Assembly: GCA_001600495.1 (NCBI GenBank)
Contig: BCKE01000001.1
Coordinates: forward strand, 15,715-79,714
DNA from: Pilasporangium apinafurcum
Lineage: Eukaryota > Oomycota > Peronosporomycetes > Pythiales > Pythiaceae
Reading direction: 5' to 3'
DNA length: 64,000 nucleotides
Made by a program: the position numbers and the translations under genes. The stretch's first letter is position 1, and each line of letters begins with the position of its first letter. Below, in pieces: positions 20,786-32,017 of this stretch. The notes under the pieces are model-generated. The model did not search any database, had not been told where the DNA came from, and saw only the letters and a list, made by a program, of their open reading frames with translations.

Positions 20786-20901
20786 GTATTGTTAACAGTG
20801 AACTAAGATATATCATACATATAGCAATGCTTCGATTGCTACAATGCACAAACATGGGGAAAATGTGAAGCATTTCAGAATTATTTCACATTAATCGCAC
20901 A

Positions 20902-22083
20902 CTACTTTCCCGCGATATGGGCGTGCTGGAATTTTTTCTCCACTTGGTTTCCCTTTCCTCCATCGCTGTCCTCATCGTCCTCATCTTCGTCTTCCCCTTC
21001 TTCAATGATCTCAAAGCGCTTGAACTGCTGCTTCGCAGTACCATCAACTTCGCTCCACTTGTTTCGCGTTGTACGCATTAAGTTCTCGACCTCTTTGTTG
21101 TTCGGTTCGAGACGCAAGGACTCTTCAAAGTCCTCCACCGCTTCTTTGTATTTACCTCGATAAAAGCGCGTCATACCACGGCGCGTCCACGATTTCGAGT
21201 ACAATGGGTCCAGGTGAATTGCACGCGAGCAATCCTGTTCCGCTAGCGCAAAATTCTTCAAGCGTAGGTGAGCCATACCTCGATTGGCGTACACGATTGC
21301 ATTGGTATCATCAAATGCCATACTGCGCGTGTAGTGCATGACAGCTTCTTCGTTTTCATTGATCTTGAAGCACTCGTTCCCTTTGTTCTTTTCATGTTGT
21401 GCGTACACATTTTTCTCCATTTGCGACATCTTATCAATGCGGATATGTGATGGAATTGACGACAGTTCTTTCTTCCGTTCTTCCGCTCTTCGCTCAATCG
21501 TTTCGCGTTGCCTTCTTGCTTGCTCCTTCACTCTCTCTTCTTCTTCATCAATCTCTTCAAGTGCCGCCTCAACATTATACTTCTCCCACGATCGGAAATC
21601 ACCTCCAGGGATCGCTGCACTTGGCTTTTTCGAGTTGGCAGAGTGTACTGAAGAATCATCGTTATCACTAGATACGGCCACGGAGCTAGTACCTCGCACT
21701 GGAGGAAGTTCTTGCTCTTCTCGTTCTCTCCGCTCGAGTTCTGCGTTCTGAGCGGTCATCTCGGCTGCCCATGCTGATAGCTTCTCCTTCTCCGCTTCTG
21801 CATGTTGCCGAGAACCGCCTGATTTCATCAGCAGAATCCGATTTCGCTCTCTGATCGGAAGTAGTGTTAGAATGCGCTCTTCGGTCTTTAGTTCAAGATC
21901 AGGATACCGTCCTTCTTTACCCGACCGCAGCAGTGCGAGAATGCCCTTTAGCTCATCCAGATCTTCGGATTTCTCCACGTACTTGTAGTCCAGCATCTCT
22001 ACATCGATGTGCTTCTTCTTGCGGTTATGGAGCTGAAAGTAGTCAATCTCTTGCTGCGCGTTCGAGGCTGTTCCAATTGTCAT
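20902..22083 (-). CDS. SPAG1: SPAG1-type TPR protein (dynein arm preassembly factor)
   Basis: Cytoplasmic co-chaperone needed to assemble axonemal dynein arms. Intronless, 393 residues. The N-terminus carries the SPAG1 signature (LDYKYVEKSEDLDELKGILA, then LRSGKEGRYPDLE). A charged coiled-coil linker follows, then three TPR repeats at about 225-335 (NKGNECFKINENEEAVMHYT, NRGMAHLRLKNFALAEQDCS, RRGMTRFYRGKYKEAVEDFE), which would bind the EEVD tails of Hsp70/Hsp90. The C-terminus is acidic. Only one TPR block is present, shorter than the vertebrate protein. Divergent from the WDR44-like gene. Confidence 0.88.
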   Translation of the reverse strand: MTIGTASNAQQEIDYFQLHNRKKKHIDVEMLDYKYVEKSEDLDELKGILALLRSGKEGRYPDLELKTEERILTLLPIRERNRILLMKSGGSRQHAEAEKEKLSAWAAEMTAQNAELERREREEQELPPVRGTSSVAVSSDNDDSSVHSANSKKPSAAIPGGDFRSWEKYNVEAALEEIDEEEERVKEQARRQRETIERRAEERKKELSSIPSHIRIDKMSQMEKNVYAQHEKNKGNECFKINENEEAVMHYTRSMAFDDTNAIVYANRGMAHLRLKNFALAEQDCSRAIHLDPLYSKSWTRRGMTRFYRGKYKEAVEDFEESLRLEPNNKEVENLMRTTRNKWSEVDGTAKQQFKRFEIIEEGEDEDEDDEDSDGGKGNQVEKKFQHAHIAGK

Positions 22084-22452
22084 TCTTTCTTCTGCTTATG
22101 TGTCTCTTGCGCTGATAATCGCTTTGTGTGGTGAGCGACTGGAAAATATGGAAGTTTGGACCTTTAGGCTGATTTATCCCAATACGTATTTACCTGATTC
22201 TAGTTTTCCTTAGTATAATGACTTATATGATTTATGACATATCTTTATTTATATGGGATTTAAGAATTCTATAATGGCTCCATCGTTCTTTTTTTCAGGT
22301 TATTGGTACATGTTTGTTTCCTGCACCAGCAACATTAATTCATTTGGGTAAATGGGTGGTGAGTTGAAGTTGTCGTCCGTTTTCTGTGCTTAACCACCGC
22401 AGCTCTTTTAATAGCGACGCGAGTGCGCGCACGGCGGGTGGAAACTGCGCTA
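22084..22452. promoter_or_regulatory. Divergent intergenic region SPAG1/WDR44-like
   Basis: A 369-base region between two start codons. It contains GATTTATCCC at 22171-22180, an element seen again upstream of the purine nucleoside phosphorylase gene. No gene was seen. Confidence 0.4.
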
Positions 22453-24810
22453 ATGGAGCAAGAAACTACGACTAGCGGCAGCGTCACGAGCGGTCCATCG
22501 ACGACTGAAGAGATAACGCAGGTGATGACGGTACCAACACACGAGAGTGGCTGTGGCACCAGTGTCCCCAGGTCGTCTGTCTTCTATGAAGATGGAACAC
22601 TTGTGTCAGACGAAGATGTGAGATAGCAGACATGCTTGACCCATAACATAATGATGGTGGGTAAAGATTAAAACTATGTGATGATGATGCTTGTAGTTTT
22701 ACGACGCTCAAGAAGACCTGGAAGGAGATGGTGCCATAAAACCACAACCAGCGGGAGCAGCAGAAGTAGATACTAAGGAAACAAAGCAGCCGACTGATCC
22801 TAATGAAGCAGCTATTGATGCTTCAGCTACAGAGAGTACAGAAGAAAAATACACGGTGAAGAATAAAGATACGGGGGAAGTATTCGACATTCGTGATCTG
22901 GCCAGTCTCCCTGTTGATTCGTACACGATTTTCCCCAACGACTTCCTTCCAGTGCAAGAGAATGAGGTAAGATCACGAAATAGTTAGAGAAGAACGGAGC
23001 CATAGCTTATCTGTGTTGTGAACAATACGCTCAGAACAAGAGGACAAAGACTCGACGGCCGTCGCTGACGAAAATCAAACTGAAATTTCCATTGAAAGGA
23101 AAAGGACGAGAAGCAACAAGGAGAAATCACGTCCAGGTACTGAGAGTGGAACAAATTGCAACAGCAGTCGCATTGCTGAGAACCTGCATGAACTCCATGT
23201 ATTGCTGGATTTAGGTTTTTTCATCAAAGAAAGAAAAGCGCGAATTTGAGGATCTGTTTCTGGCACAGACGCTTGCACAACATAATGGCACCATCTGGAC
23301 CATGAAGTTCAGCTACGATGGTGCTCGGTTAGTATCAGGTGGTCAGGACGGCGTGCTACGGGTTTGGAAGGTGCAGATAAACTCCGATGACGACGATGAC
23401 AAAGAACAAAGCGAGAATGGAGACGAGAAACAAATTCTAGAAGCTGAGCCGGAACAGTCGTATCAGGTATGAACAAGAATGAGATAAAGATTGTTGAAAA
23501 TGGTGACGCTGACTGCAAATTGTTGTCCAAATTGACATTTGGACAGGGCCATACCATGCCTATAGTCGATGTCTCATGGAGTCGAAGTAATTTTATTTTG
23601 TCAGCGTCGATGGACAAGGTAACATGCTCATTGTGTACATTCATTTCGATTCCCGTGCAAACTTTCTGGTGTTGGAAACTTGTAGACAGTGAGATTATGG
23701 CATATTTCTCGTGAAGATTGTTTACACGTGTTCCAGCATCCAGATAGTGTACCCGCTGTGGATTTCCATCCGAAGGTACAGTTGATATAGAGTTTAGAGC
23801 TGCGCCTTGCTCCTATAAACTGTTCCCTAAAATGTTTTGTGCTACCGCATTCATAGGAAGATCGTTATTTCCTTTCTGGTTGCTTTGATAACAAGGCCCG
23901 TGTATGGGATATACCAGACGGTTGCGTCGTGTCGTATGTCCAAACGCCGGTGATGATAACAGCTGCGAGTTTTAATCCGAGTGGGACACGAGCGATCGTT
24001 GGGTTGCTCAATGGCCAGTGCATATTCTATCAAGTCAACTCACACCAACAGATGAACTATTACACACAAATCGAGTGCCGTAACAGCCGCGGACCAATGA
24101 AGAAGGGTCGAAAGGTAACAGGAATCGAGTTCGACCCAGAGGGCAAATACTTTCTAGTCAGTACCAATGATTCGCGCATGCGGCTCTTCTCGGTGGACAA
24201 CTATTCAAGAATATGCAAATACAAAGGACTTGTTAACGATCACTTGCAGATCAAAGGAAGGTTTAGGTGAGAAATTTCTTTTGGTGCATTAAGACTGCAC
24301 CGTCATGCGCTGACACTTGACTTTTGCTTGCTTATACAGCCAAGACGGAGATTTCGTTATCTGTGGGTCCGAAAATGGATCAGTATACGTTTGGAACAAG
24401 GGGAGGTTAGTCTTTCATGTGCATAAGTTTTTACATCATGTTAGTCATGTCTGATCATCTTCACATACTTGCAGTTACTTGCGTTCGATGAGTATCATGA
24501 AGAGCAACAAACACGATCGTAATTCATCGTATGAGTACTTTTCTGGTAAGATAGTGTGATAAACAAGCAAATGCTCGCATCATGAAGATTTACCAACTAA
24601 TTTGAGCATAATGTGTATCTTACAGCAGCAGAGCCTCCAAATGGAATCGTCACCGTGGCGCTCTTCGCACCTGCGAGTACGTTTGCAATGGTGAAATCGA
24701 AACTTAAAGTCTGTGAAGACGTCCACACGAATGCCTGTACTGGATTAATCGTCACGGCGAGCTATGATGGCTGCATTAAGTTCTTTGAACGTTCAATTAA
24801 GAGTACGTGA
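22453..24810 (+). CDS. WD40-repeat protein, WDR44-like
   Basis: Likely a membrane-traffic or scaffold WD40 protein similar to WDR44 (Rabphilin-11), a Rab11 effector. Ten exons: 22453-22617, 22697-22966, 23035-23136, 23215-23466, 23547-23618, 23686-23775, 23857-24266, 24340-24405, 24475-24545 and 24626-24810; the sum gives 560 residues. The acidic Thr/Glu-rich N-terminus precedes seven WD-type blades, including NGTIWTMKFSYDGARLVSGG, SWSRSNFILSASMDKTVRLW, SGCFDNKARVWDIPDG and TASYDGCIKFFE. The order of blades with long inserts between the first two fits WDR44. It is the most intron-rich gene in the window. Confidence 0.82.
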
Positions 24811-25000
24811 GAAAGAAAAATAAATAAACCGCCAACCGCCTAGTTGCTAGCACAAGCATTCCAAACACACGAATGACATCAAATCCCACGATAAAATAGA
24901 CACGAACTTCCATTGATATGGTTTATTTTCGAGTTAATCTACTTGTCTAAATAGTCACGCAGCTTACTCAGTAATGAGTAGATCCTATCCAATGACGAGC

Positions 25001-25946
25001 TTAGTCGACATGCTGTGCCTTGATTGCTCGAATCAGATCACTAACGTATGTCTCGATCTCACTGCAAAACGAAACAAACCCAACGTTAGTACAAAGCCAA
25101 AATGATCACCATATCATAGTTTATGCAAACGTACGTTTGTGTGGCTTGAACGGCTTCAAGCACTTCAGCGTGGGATGCAGGGATACCTTCTTGTCCAGGA
25201 TAGATGACCTTGTTGGTAATCAGTGACATTCCTAAGACTCGGATCCCACAATGGGTAGCTACGATCACTTCGGGCACTGTACTCATCCCCACGGCATCAC
25301 CCCCAATGAATCGCAGCAGCTTGCATTCCGACGGCGTCTCGTATGTTGGCCCAGACACGAAGCAGTAGGTGCCATTCCGACGAACTTTGTGCGTTAATTG
25401 CAGCTTCTCGGCGACGTCATACGCCAATTTCTGCAATTTCTTATCGTAGCAGCCGTTGAGCGGTGTGAAGCGTTGACCGAAACGTTTATCGTTAGGTCCC
25501 ACGAGCGGATGCATCCCAGCCATGCCAGGCATGTTCACATGGTCGTTCATGATCATCATATCGCCAACGTTGTAGTCTGGGTTGAGACCACCCGCTGCGT
25601 TGGTGACCATGAGATACTTGATACCAAGCAGGTACATGACACGGATCGGCAGCGTTGTTTCGCGCATAGTGTAGCCCTCGTAGAAGTGGAAGCGACCACG
25701 CATACAGACGACGTTGCATCCGCCCAGTTCGCCAAACACAAGCTCACCAGCATGACCTTCAACAGTCGATCGTGGGAACTCGGGAATGTCATCATATTTC
25801 ACCACGAGCGGATTCTCTAGGCATTTGGTGAGACCGCCGAGCCCGGAGCCGCAGACAATACCAATGAGCGGACGTACACAGATCTGTTCCTGCAGGTAGT
25901 CGCAGATGATGTCGATACGGTCGCGCGGCAGCTGTTCATTAAACAT
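25001..25946 (-). CDS. PNP: Purine nucleoside phosphorylase
   Basis: Trimeric PNP: phosphorolysis of inosine and guanosine to the base and ribose-1-phosphate in purine salvage. Minus-strand exons are 25946-25135 and 25061-25001, giving 290 residues, the usual length. Motifs in order: phosphate loop GIVCGSGLGGL, EGHAGELVFGELGG, GRFHFYEGY, MVTNAAGGLNPDY, purine-site GPTYETPSEC, and GMSTVPEVIVATHCG. The frame is open upstream to 26168, but Met at 25946 aligns with the family start (MFNEQLPRDRIDIICDYLQE); the upstream extension is low-complexity. The second exon supplies only the last 20 residues (ETYVSDLIRAIKA). Confidence 0.95.
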
Positions 25947-27137
25947 GGCAGAGATGGAGTTGCTGATGCTTGTAGTGGAAGAAGTGGTAGATGTTGTATA
26001 AGGAAAACGCGTCGACGCAGTAGGTCTGATGTGGACGGCGTTTTGGCAAATGATGGCAACAAAATTCGGCTGCAACTGTGGCGTTGTGGTGCAAAGCGTC
26101 GGCGTCGTCGTTGGCGGATGCCAGGCGCACTCAGCATGTCCCGTTCCGTCTGCAATGCTTACATTCACACCTGCAACCCATTTTGGAAAGGTTTCCTTGA
26201 GGTTTTAATATGAGAACATGAGGTTTTATCCCATTTTCTGAATGCAAAAGCGAAACTTCCCTGGCCCTACCTGTTCGGACGCTTCGCATTCAGCAGATTT
26301 ATCCCACTCTATGTGTGGAACATGCAAAAAAATCTTAAATCAGTACTCACAGAGAACATGAATGTGTTGAAGATACAAGAGAAGCCGCAGAGAGGTACTG
26401 AATGAATGCAAGTTCGGCTGAATGGATCTGTCCCAGGAAAATCAGTGGCGGAAAGAATGCCACGCACGCCGGTTCCGGTCCCTTTCCACGCGACGCTGCA
26501 GGTCTCTGCATGATAGTTTTTTTGTTGAAAATCGTCAGCTTCATGCCATGTTTACCAGTGGACAACGCCCAGGCGATATACTTAATCATGTTAATGATAT
26601 CCGGAGTGCACGCATTCACATTCACTTGCTTCAACACGATCTAACGGGATCGTTTTCTATGGGTGAAAACATGCAATTGCTGAAGCATACATGGACAAGG
26701 AAATTACCGCATTCATTACCTTCAGAAAATGCAAGAATGAAAGTGTGTAGTGATGATTTCTCTGCACCACGCATTCCTTCTTAGACTGAAAACCTTGTAT
26801 CATAACGCATGTAAGAGAAGAAAATCATGTTTAGAACGATTAAATTGTGATGATGCTATCGATGTCAGTGTTTTCACATCGTAGGTGCAACAGTTACGCG
26901 ATGAGCTAGTCGTGAGAGAACAAAAGGATATGGAAAAAAAATATTCCATTTAGAAGCTGAACGAAAAAAACCTCTGTCGAAAATCTCTCTTTTGAGTTTA
27001 TCAATGTCAAAAATGTCGAAAATAAGAGATGAGTTATGATTGGCTTAAAATACATTGCAGGCGAGAAAATCAAGTCGAAGGAGAACACAACCAAAACAAA
27101 AGCAGGGGGGATACGACGCAAGCATCAGGAAGCGACA
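25947..27137. other. Long intergenic region between PNP and CHMP1
   Basis: This region of about 1.2 kb is between divergent genes. It holds TATCCC elements (GATTTATCCC at 26296-26305, GTTTTATCCC at 26223-26232) and an ATTGG box at 27039-27043. Overlapping open frames on both strands at 26347-26784 have no ATG at their 5' ends in the minus frame and no recognised domain; they are listed separately. Confidence 0.5.
26347..26637 (-). other. Unassigned open frame, possible exon
   Basis: This is a 96-codon open frame on the minus strand beginning at GTG. It includes PDIINMIKYIAWALSTGKHG and a hydrophobic stretch VAFFPPLIFLGQ. The opposite strand is also open for 80 and 120 codons in two frames. 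No homology is recognised, and coding is not established; it could be chance or an exon of a spliced small gene. Confidence 0.25.
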
Positions 27138-27761
27138 ATGAACATTTTCTCCCGCAAGAACAAACTAGAAGATGAGCTCTTCAACATGAAGTTTACAGCC
27201 AAAGCGCTCTTGCGGAACGCTAAGAAATGCGAGAAGAATCAGGCTACGCAGAAGACGAAGCTGAAGAAAGCGATCGAACAGGGCAATATGGAAGGCGCCA
27301 AGATTTACGCGCAGAACGTCATTCGTGAGAAGAACCAGGCCCTCAACTATCTACAGCTAGCGTCACGAATGGATGCTGTAGCTGCCAGGGTGCAGACTGC
27401 GATTAGCATGGGACAATTGAAGCAAAACATGAGCGGTGTTGTAAAGGGTATGGACACAGTCATGGCATCCATGAATGTGGAGAAGATTTCACAGACGATG
27501 GACCAGTTTGAAAAGCACTTTGAAGACATGGATGTACGCGCCGCTTATATGGAAGGTGCTATGAACAACGGTACTTCGATCTCAACTCCCGCTGACCAAG
27601 TAGACGATCTCATTCAGATGGTAGCGGACGAAAATGGGTTGAAAATAGCGAGCCAGTTGGATTCCGCCGGCCGAGTGGGTACAGAGCTGCCAGCCGAGGC
27701 AGTACGCGAGAAGAAATCGCAGGACGATTTGTCTATGCGATTGGCAGCCCTCAGAAAGTGA
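27138..27761 (+). CDS. CHMP1: ESCRT-III protein CHMP1 (Did2/Vps46)
   Basis: ESCRT-III related protein that recruits Vps4 and IST1 for membrane scission in endosomal sorting and cytokinesis. Intronless, 207 residues. Basic helix 1 region FNMKFTAKALLRNAKKCEKN, then YAQNVIREKNQALNYLQLAS and helices 3-5. The C-terminal MIT-interacting motif 1 is clear: DDLSMRLAALRK. Start at 27138 matches the family; the frame is open back to 27036 but that stretch is Lys-rich leader. Gene is divergent from PNP with an ATTGG box about 95 bases before the start. Confidence 0.95.
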   Translation: MNIFSRKNKLEDELFNMKFTAKALLRNAKKCEKNQATQKTKLKKAIEQGNMEGAKIYAQNVIREKNQALNYLQLASRMDAVAARVQTAISMGQLKQNMSGVVKGMDTVMASMNVEKISQTMDQFEKHFEDMDVRAAYMEGAMNNGTSISTPADQVDDLIQMVADENGLKIASQLDSAGRVGTELPAEAVREKKSQDDLSMRLAALRK

Positions 27762-28056
27762 TGCCGTTCATCTCATTTCATCGTTTTCCATTCTCACAGG
27801 AGCTCTTCATTGATTGCGCAAGAAGACACCCATTCATAATAGCACACAAAAAATATCTAAAGCATTATATTTTATACCAATATTTCAACATTTTTGTATC
27901 TTTTTAGACTTAAAATGTAGTCAAATACTGATTATATTTAATGTTTTTGTAGTTAATATGCACCGATAACGCAATTCCTCTTCCACCTGAGAATCAGTGG
28001 CAGGAGCATTGTTGCCTTTGAAAGTGAAAAGCACCAGCGAAACTTGTGCGCATGCA

Positions 28057-30292
28057 ATGGTGAACTTCTACCTACGATTGCGAGACAACATCTACGCGGA
28101 ATGGCGGAATGAATACATCGACTACCGGAAGCTCAAACGACTGCTAAAAAAGCAGAAGGCTGCAGAGAGCGGTATCTCTTCGATGGGTAGCGCCACGACC
28201 CTGGATATCGACAGTAGCGGTAGTGGGAGCAGCAGTCCCAAGTCCACAAGCAGTCAATCGCTGCTGTATTCGTCCACGTCCACATCGGAACTTCACGTAC
28301 TGATGGGGAGCCCCGCCGCGTTTGAGGACTTGCTAGATTTTGAATACGAGAAAGTGGAGCGCGCGTATCGGAAGCATGTGACTCACTTTGCTGACCAATT
28401 TGCGCTCCTGCGTGACCAATACCGCAAGGACGCCCCCGACACTACGCAAGAGTCGCTCAAGAACTCACTTGTCGAGCTACATCGTCTGTTGAATCACCTG
28501 AATAATTTTGCGCTATTGAATTACACGGGATTCATCAAAATTCTCAAGAAGCACGACAAGATGCTTCCTCTTCAACCAGCACTACGACAAGAACACAAGA
28601 AGCGACTACAAGCATATGAATTCGCAGATGCACAGCGATGCAAAGAACTCCTAAAACAGGTCGAGCGTATGTTTGCGGATCTCTTTTGCGAAGGCAACCG
28701 GTCAGTCGCTGTCGCGATGCTTATGACCAAGAAAGAAGATTTTGTGAACTGGGCGCACATCTATATCGGTATCAAGGGCGGCTCCTGCCTTATCCTGCTA
28801 GTCTGGGTGATCTGGGACTCACTTGTCGTTCCCACGTTCCGTAGCGAACGAGAGCGCCACATCATCGACCTTGCAGTCACAAAAGCCTATCCAGTCTACC
28901 GCGGTATTGGCTGCCTGCTGTTGCTGCATTGGCTCCTGGGTGTGTCGCTCTATGTCTGGCGATCGGCGCGAATCAACTACAGGTACATTTTCGAATTGGA
29001 TTCGCGCAATGCACAGACCTACACTGAAGTGTTCAGCGACGCCACGAACATGACGATTTTCTTCCTCGTGAATATACTTCTGTACTACAAAGTCGTGAAT
29101 GGCTACTTCCCAGAGGAGATTCTGCATCGTGGTTACTACCCGCTAGTGCTTTTCCTCTACACATTCTACTTTTACGCTGTGCGGCCGTGGGGCAAGCAGT
29201 TGGGTTTGATGCGCACACTGCTAGAGATCATAGGCTCGCCATTTTTCCACGTGACGTTCTTCCATACATTTGTGGGTGATTACCTCACTAGTACGGTGAA
29301 AGTGAATCAGGATATTTGCTGGTCCGTCTGCTTCTTCATGACTAAGGAGTTTCTACAGAAGGATATTGTGCCAACGAGCAATTCTCCATCCGCTTTCGAT
29401 CCAGAACTTGAAGGTGGCTGTTCGAACAATTATTACTATGTAAATGTTGCTGTGCCGTTGATCTGTGCGCTTCCACTGGTAAGTACAGACTTGTTGCTGC
29501 TCTCTGTTGATCTATCTCTCATGCCATTTATTTGTCCTTCAATTTGGCTGCAGTGGTGGCGCTTTCTTCAGAGTTTGCGACGCGTCTATGACACTGAAAC
29601 CTGGTGGCCCAACCTTCCGAACGCGTTCAAGTACGCGTTGGCACAGGTCGTTGCACTCTTTGGGATCTTCCATCCATTCTACAGCTCCAATGTGGAAGAC
29701 AATAGCATTAATCTCTTCCAGGTTGTCTGGATTGTGCTGTTCACTATGAGTTCGCTCTACACGTGGGTATGGGATGTCACTATGGATTGGGGACTTGGAC
29801 GACCACAATACAACTACCTAGGTGACCGACAAATGTTCTCACGCAAGTGGGTCTACTACGGTAAGCATACATGCTTGCTTGCATGATCATAGTTGAGTCG
29901 GCTCCTGCTTGACTGGTATGTTGATGTTTTGTTGGTCTGTAGTCGCTATTGCGGCCGATCTCTTCCTACGATTCGCATGGATGCTGACGTTGATTCCGCC
30001 GCACTCGTCCAAATGGCTGCCAGTATACCTGCAGCCTTTCACGATGGTGCTAGAACTCTTTCGTCGAACGTTTTGGAGCTTCTTCCGCTTGGAAAACGAG
30101 CATCTGCGCAACACGCAAGGCTTTCGGCGCGTCGATTTCATTCCATTGCATTATGATCATGGTGTGGGGGACATTCTCGACAAGAAAGACGACCTAGAAC
30201 CACTTGCTGGTCGCGTATTTTTGTTAAAGATCCTCGGCATTCTCTTCCTTGTGTTGGGCATGAGCATCGCCGCCATTGTGATTGAAAAGTAA
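28057..30292 (+). CDS. SPX-EXS phosphate transporter (XPR1/PHO1/SYG1 family)
   Basis: Membrane phosphate exporter or sensor. Exons are 28057-29478, 29554-29860 and 29943-30292, giving 692 residues. The N-terminal SPX domain (inositol-pyrophosphate sensor) starts MVNFYLRLRDNIYAEWRNEY and has the basic cluster YRKLKRLLKKQK, then FKxxxHVTHFADQ-type helices and GFIKILKKHDK. Several membrane helices follow, then the EXS domain with RFLQSLRRVYDTETWWPNLP and FRLENEHLRNTQGFRRVDFI. The first intron (29479-29553) is 75 bases and has no in-frame stop, so retention would keep the frame. The start was chosen at the Met that begins the SPX domain; an upstream GTG is ignored. Confidence 0.93.
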
Positions 30293-30518
30293 TTACATGT
30301 CATAGATTGATAACAAAGAACTAAGAGAAGAAACATTCACACACATCCCATTTAGCTGATGAATTTGAATATTGGCACTCTTAGCTAGCAGTAATTCTTG
30401 TTCATCAAATCAAAAGAATGAAAAAAATAAAAAAAAATCCAGCAAACTAACCGAGCTGCTCTTTCCTCTTACATGCAAATAAGAAAAAAAAAGCAGCTTA
30501 ACCAATAGCTCTGTTCGC
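30293..30518. other. Convergent intergenic region, A-rich
   Basis: A 226-base gap between the 3' ends of the SPX-EXS gene and TCTP, with A-rich runs near 30420-30440 and 30483-30493. Likely poly(A) regions; no gene. Confidence 0.5.
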
Positions 30519-31061
30519 TTAGAATTTGACTTCCTTCAGACCCCACTTGATGTAGACGAAGGTAGGGGTGAGAGCACCCTCCGGATAGTACGAGTAGGCC
30601 ATGCCGGCTTCAGAATCACACGACTTGAACATGTAGAACTGCAATTCCTTGAACTGCGCGACAAGGTACTTGACAATTTCCTGGGCGTCATTCTTGAAGG
30701 CCGCCAGCTGTTCATCATCGGCGTTGTTCGACTTAAGGTACTTCATAATCTTACGGAAGTACGACTTCAGGTAGGTCTTTAATTCAGTCTTGGTGCCGAA
30801 CGAGGTTTCAGTGTAGCCAAAGCCAATCGAATCGTCGATGACGTTGTTCACAGTCTCCACGCTATCGTCGACTTCGTTGTCGCCCCCACCGAAGGCGTCA
30901 CCACAGCCAATGTCGACGTTGTCCGAGCCCTTGGCGACGTTGCGGGAGACGACCTGGAAGAGACCAGGCACAGTGTTGCCTTCCTCGTCCACGACCGGTC
31001 CAATCTTGTTGGAGTCCGACATCACTTCATCGTCGGTGAACACATCTTGCCAGACCAACAT
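30519..31061 (-). CDS. TCTP: Translationally controlled tumour protein (TCTP)
   Basis: Conserved cytosolic protein tied to growth control and calcium/microtubule binding. Intronless coding part, 180 residues. The start MLVWQDVFTDDEVMSDSNKI aligns with the family MIIYxDxxTxDEMxSD. The TCTP1/2 signatures are seen (IGFGYTETSFGTK and FYMFKSCDSEAGMAYSYYPE) and the C-terminus ends TPTFVYIKWGLKEVKF. The central acidic loop is intact. The frame is open upstream to 31172, but a 5' UTR or intron is more likely than an N-terminal extension. Confidence 0.95.
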   Translation of the reverse strand: MLVWQDVFTDDEVMSDSNKIGPVVDEEGNTVPGLFQVVSRNVAKGSDNVDIGCGDAFGGGDNEVDDSVETVNNVIDDSIGFGYTETSFGTKTELKTYLKSYFRKIMKYLKSNNADDEQLAAFKNDAQEIVKYLVAQFKELQFYMFKSCDSEAGMAYSYYPEGALTPTFVYIKWGLKEVKF

Positions 31062-32017
31062 CTTTGCTTTACGTAATTTATCAGAAGATTCCGCTAGAAT
31101 GAAATCGCAACTGGGTGAGCTCTTCAAGAGAGAGGGGAGCCATTGGACCAGCCACACCACACTAGCCACCAATTTTCAAGATGCGGATCTGCTCTAAATA
31201 ATATTTATGAAAAGACAATCCACATTTGAGTATTTAATATAAAAATATCCCAAGAGGTTCGCAACAATATGCTATTACCGCAAGTTTGGGATAGGGCAAG
31301 TTTCTCAAACTTGGTTAAGTTCGCATCGTAGTCTTCACGAATCTGATTCTTGGTGACATATCCCGCCAGGAATTGTTATCCATGCAGCTAGTCCATCTTG
31401 CCAGGGTGCACTTTTATCATCCGAGCTTTATCTACGTGAATGATGAAAGATTTCTCTATCATAGCATACATGCACAGATATCATACGTCCATCTATCCAC
31501 ATACAAAGTTGCTGTAGCATGATTGAGGAGGAGAAGGAAGAGCAAAGACCCCAAAACATGTGACGTGAGATTCCTTCCTGCGACGGCGGAATAGCTCCTC
31601 CTCTGAGTTCATCAACACTCTACAATATCGTGCACAGACCATTCCATTTCCAGCCAACCATTTTATATTATGAAGCAAAATAGCAGTGACCAACCTGCGG
31701 CGGTAATGATACAAAAGCAACAGCAGTTCTCTTCCCATTGCTGATCGCGCATAATCGACAAGGATGAGAGACGCGGCTTTTCCACCCAAATCTGCTTCCA
31801 TTTCGATGCTTACGAGATCGTGACATTTATAGGATAACTTTTATCCAATCAGAAGCAACTATGACCGAGTGTCACCCTATTCTACTGGTTTCACGTATAA
31901 TTCCGGATTATATCCGGAAATGTATACTTCCGCCAGTGATTGGGCGATTACGGCGGTTCTGAGAAGGAAGAAGCTCCAGTCGCTGCGGGTCTCGAGTCTT
32001 CGTGCACCGCCGCCAAC
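31062..32017. other. Intergenic region TCTP to bZIP, one doubtful gene
   Basis: This region of about 0.95 kb includes a CCAAT box at 31845-31849 and ATTGG at 31938-31942 ahead of the bZIP gene. A doubtful minus-strand gene occupies part of 31260-31801. Confidence 0.45.
31493..31801 (-). other. Unassigned minus-strand gene fragment
   Basis: The minus frame starts MEADLGGKAASLILVDYARS, then MGRELLLLLYHYRR. A donor-like GTTGGT follows. Further along the same strand, near 31270-31370, the open run VTKNQIREDYDANLTKFEKL looks like an exon of the same gene. I could not settle the exon borders and recognise no family. Coding is plausible because both runs have amphipathic helix patterns. Confidence 0.35.

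Noticed and set aside
27036-27137. N-terminal extension of CHMP1
   Set aside because: Lys/Thr-rich leader without counterpart in the family; Met at 27138 aligns with other CHMP1 proteins.
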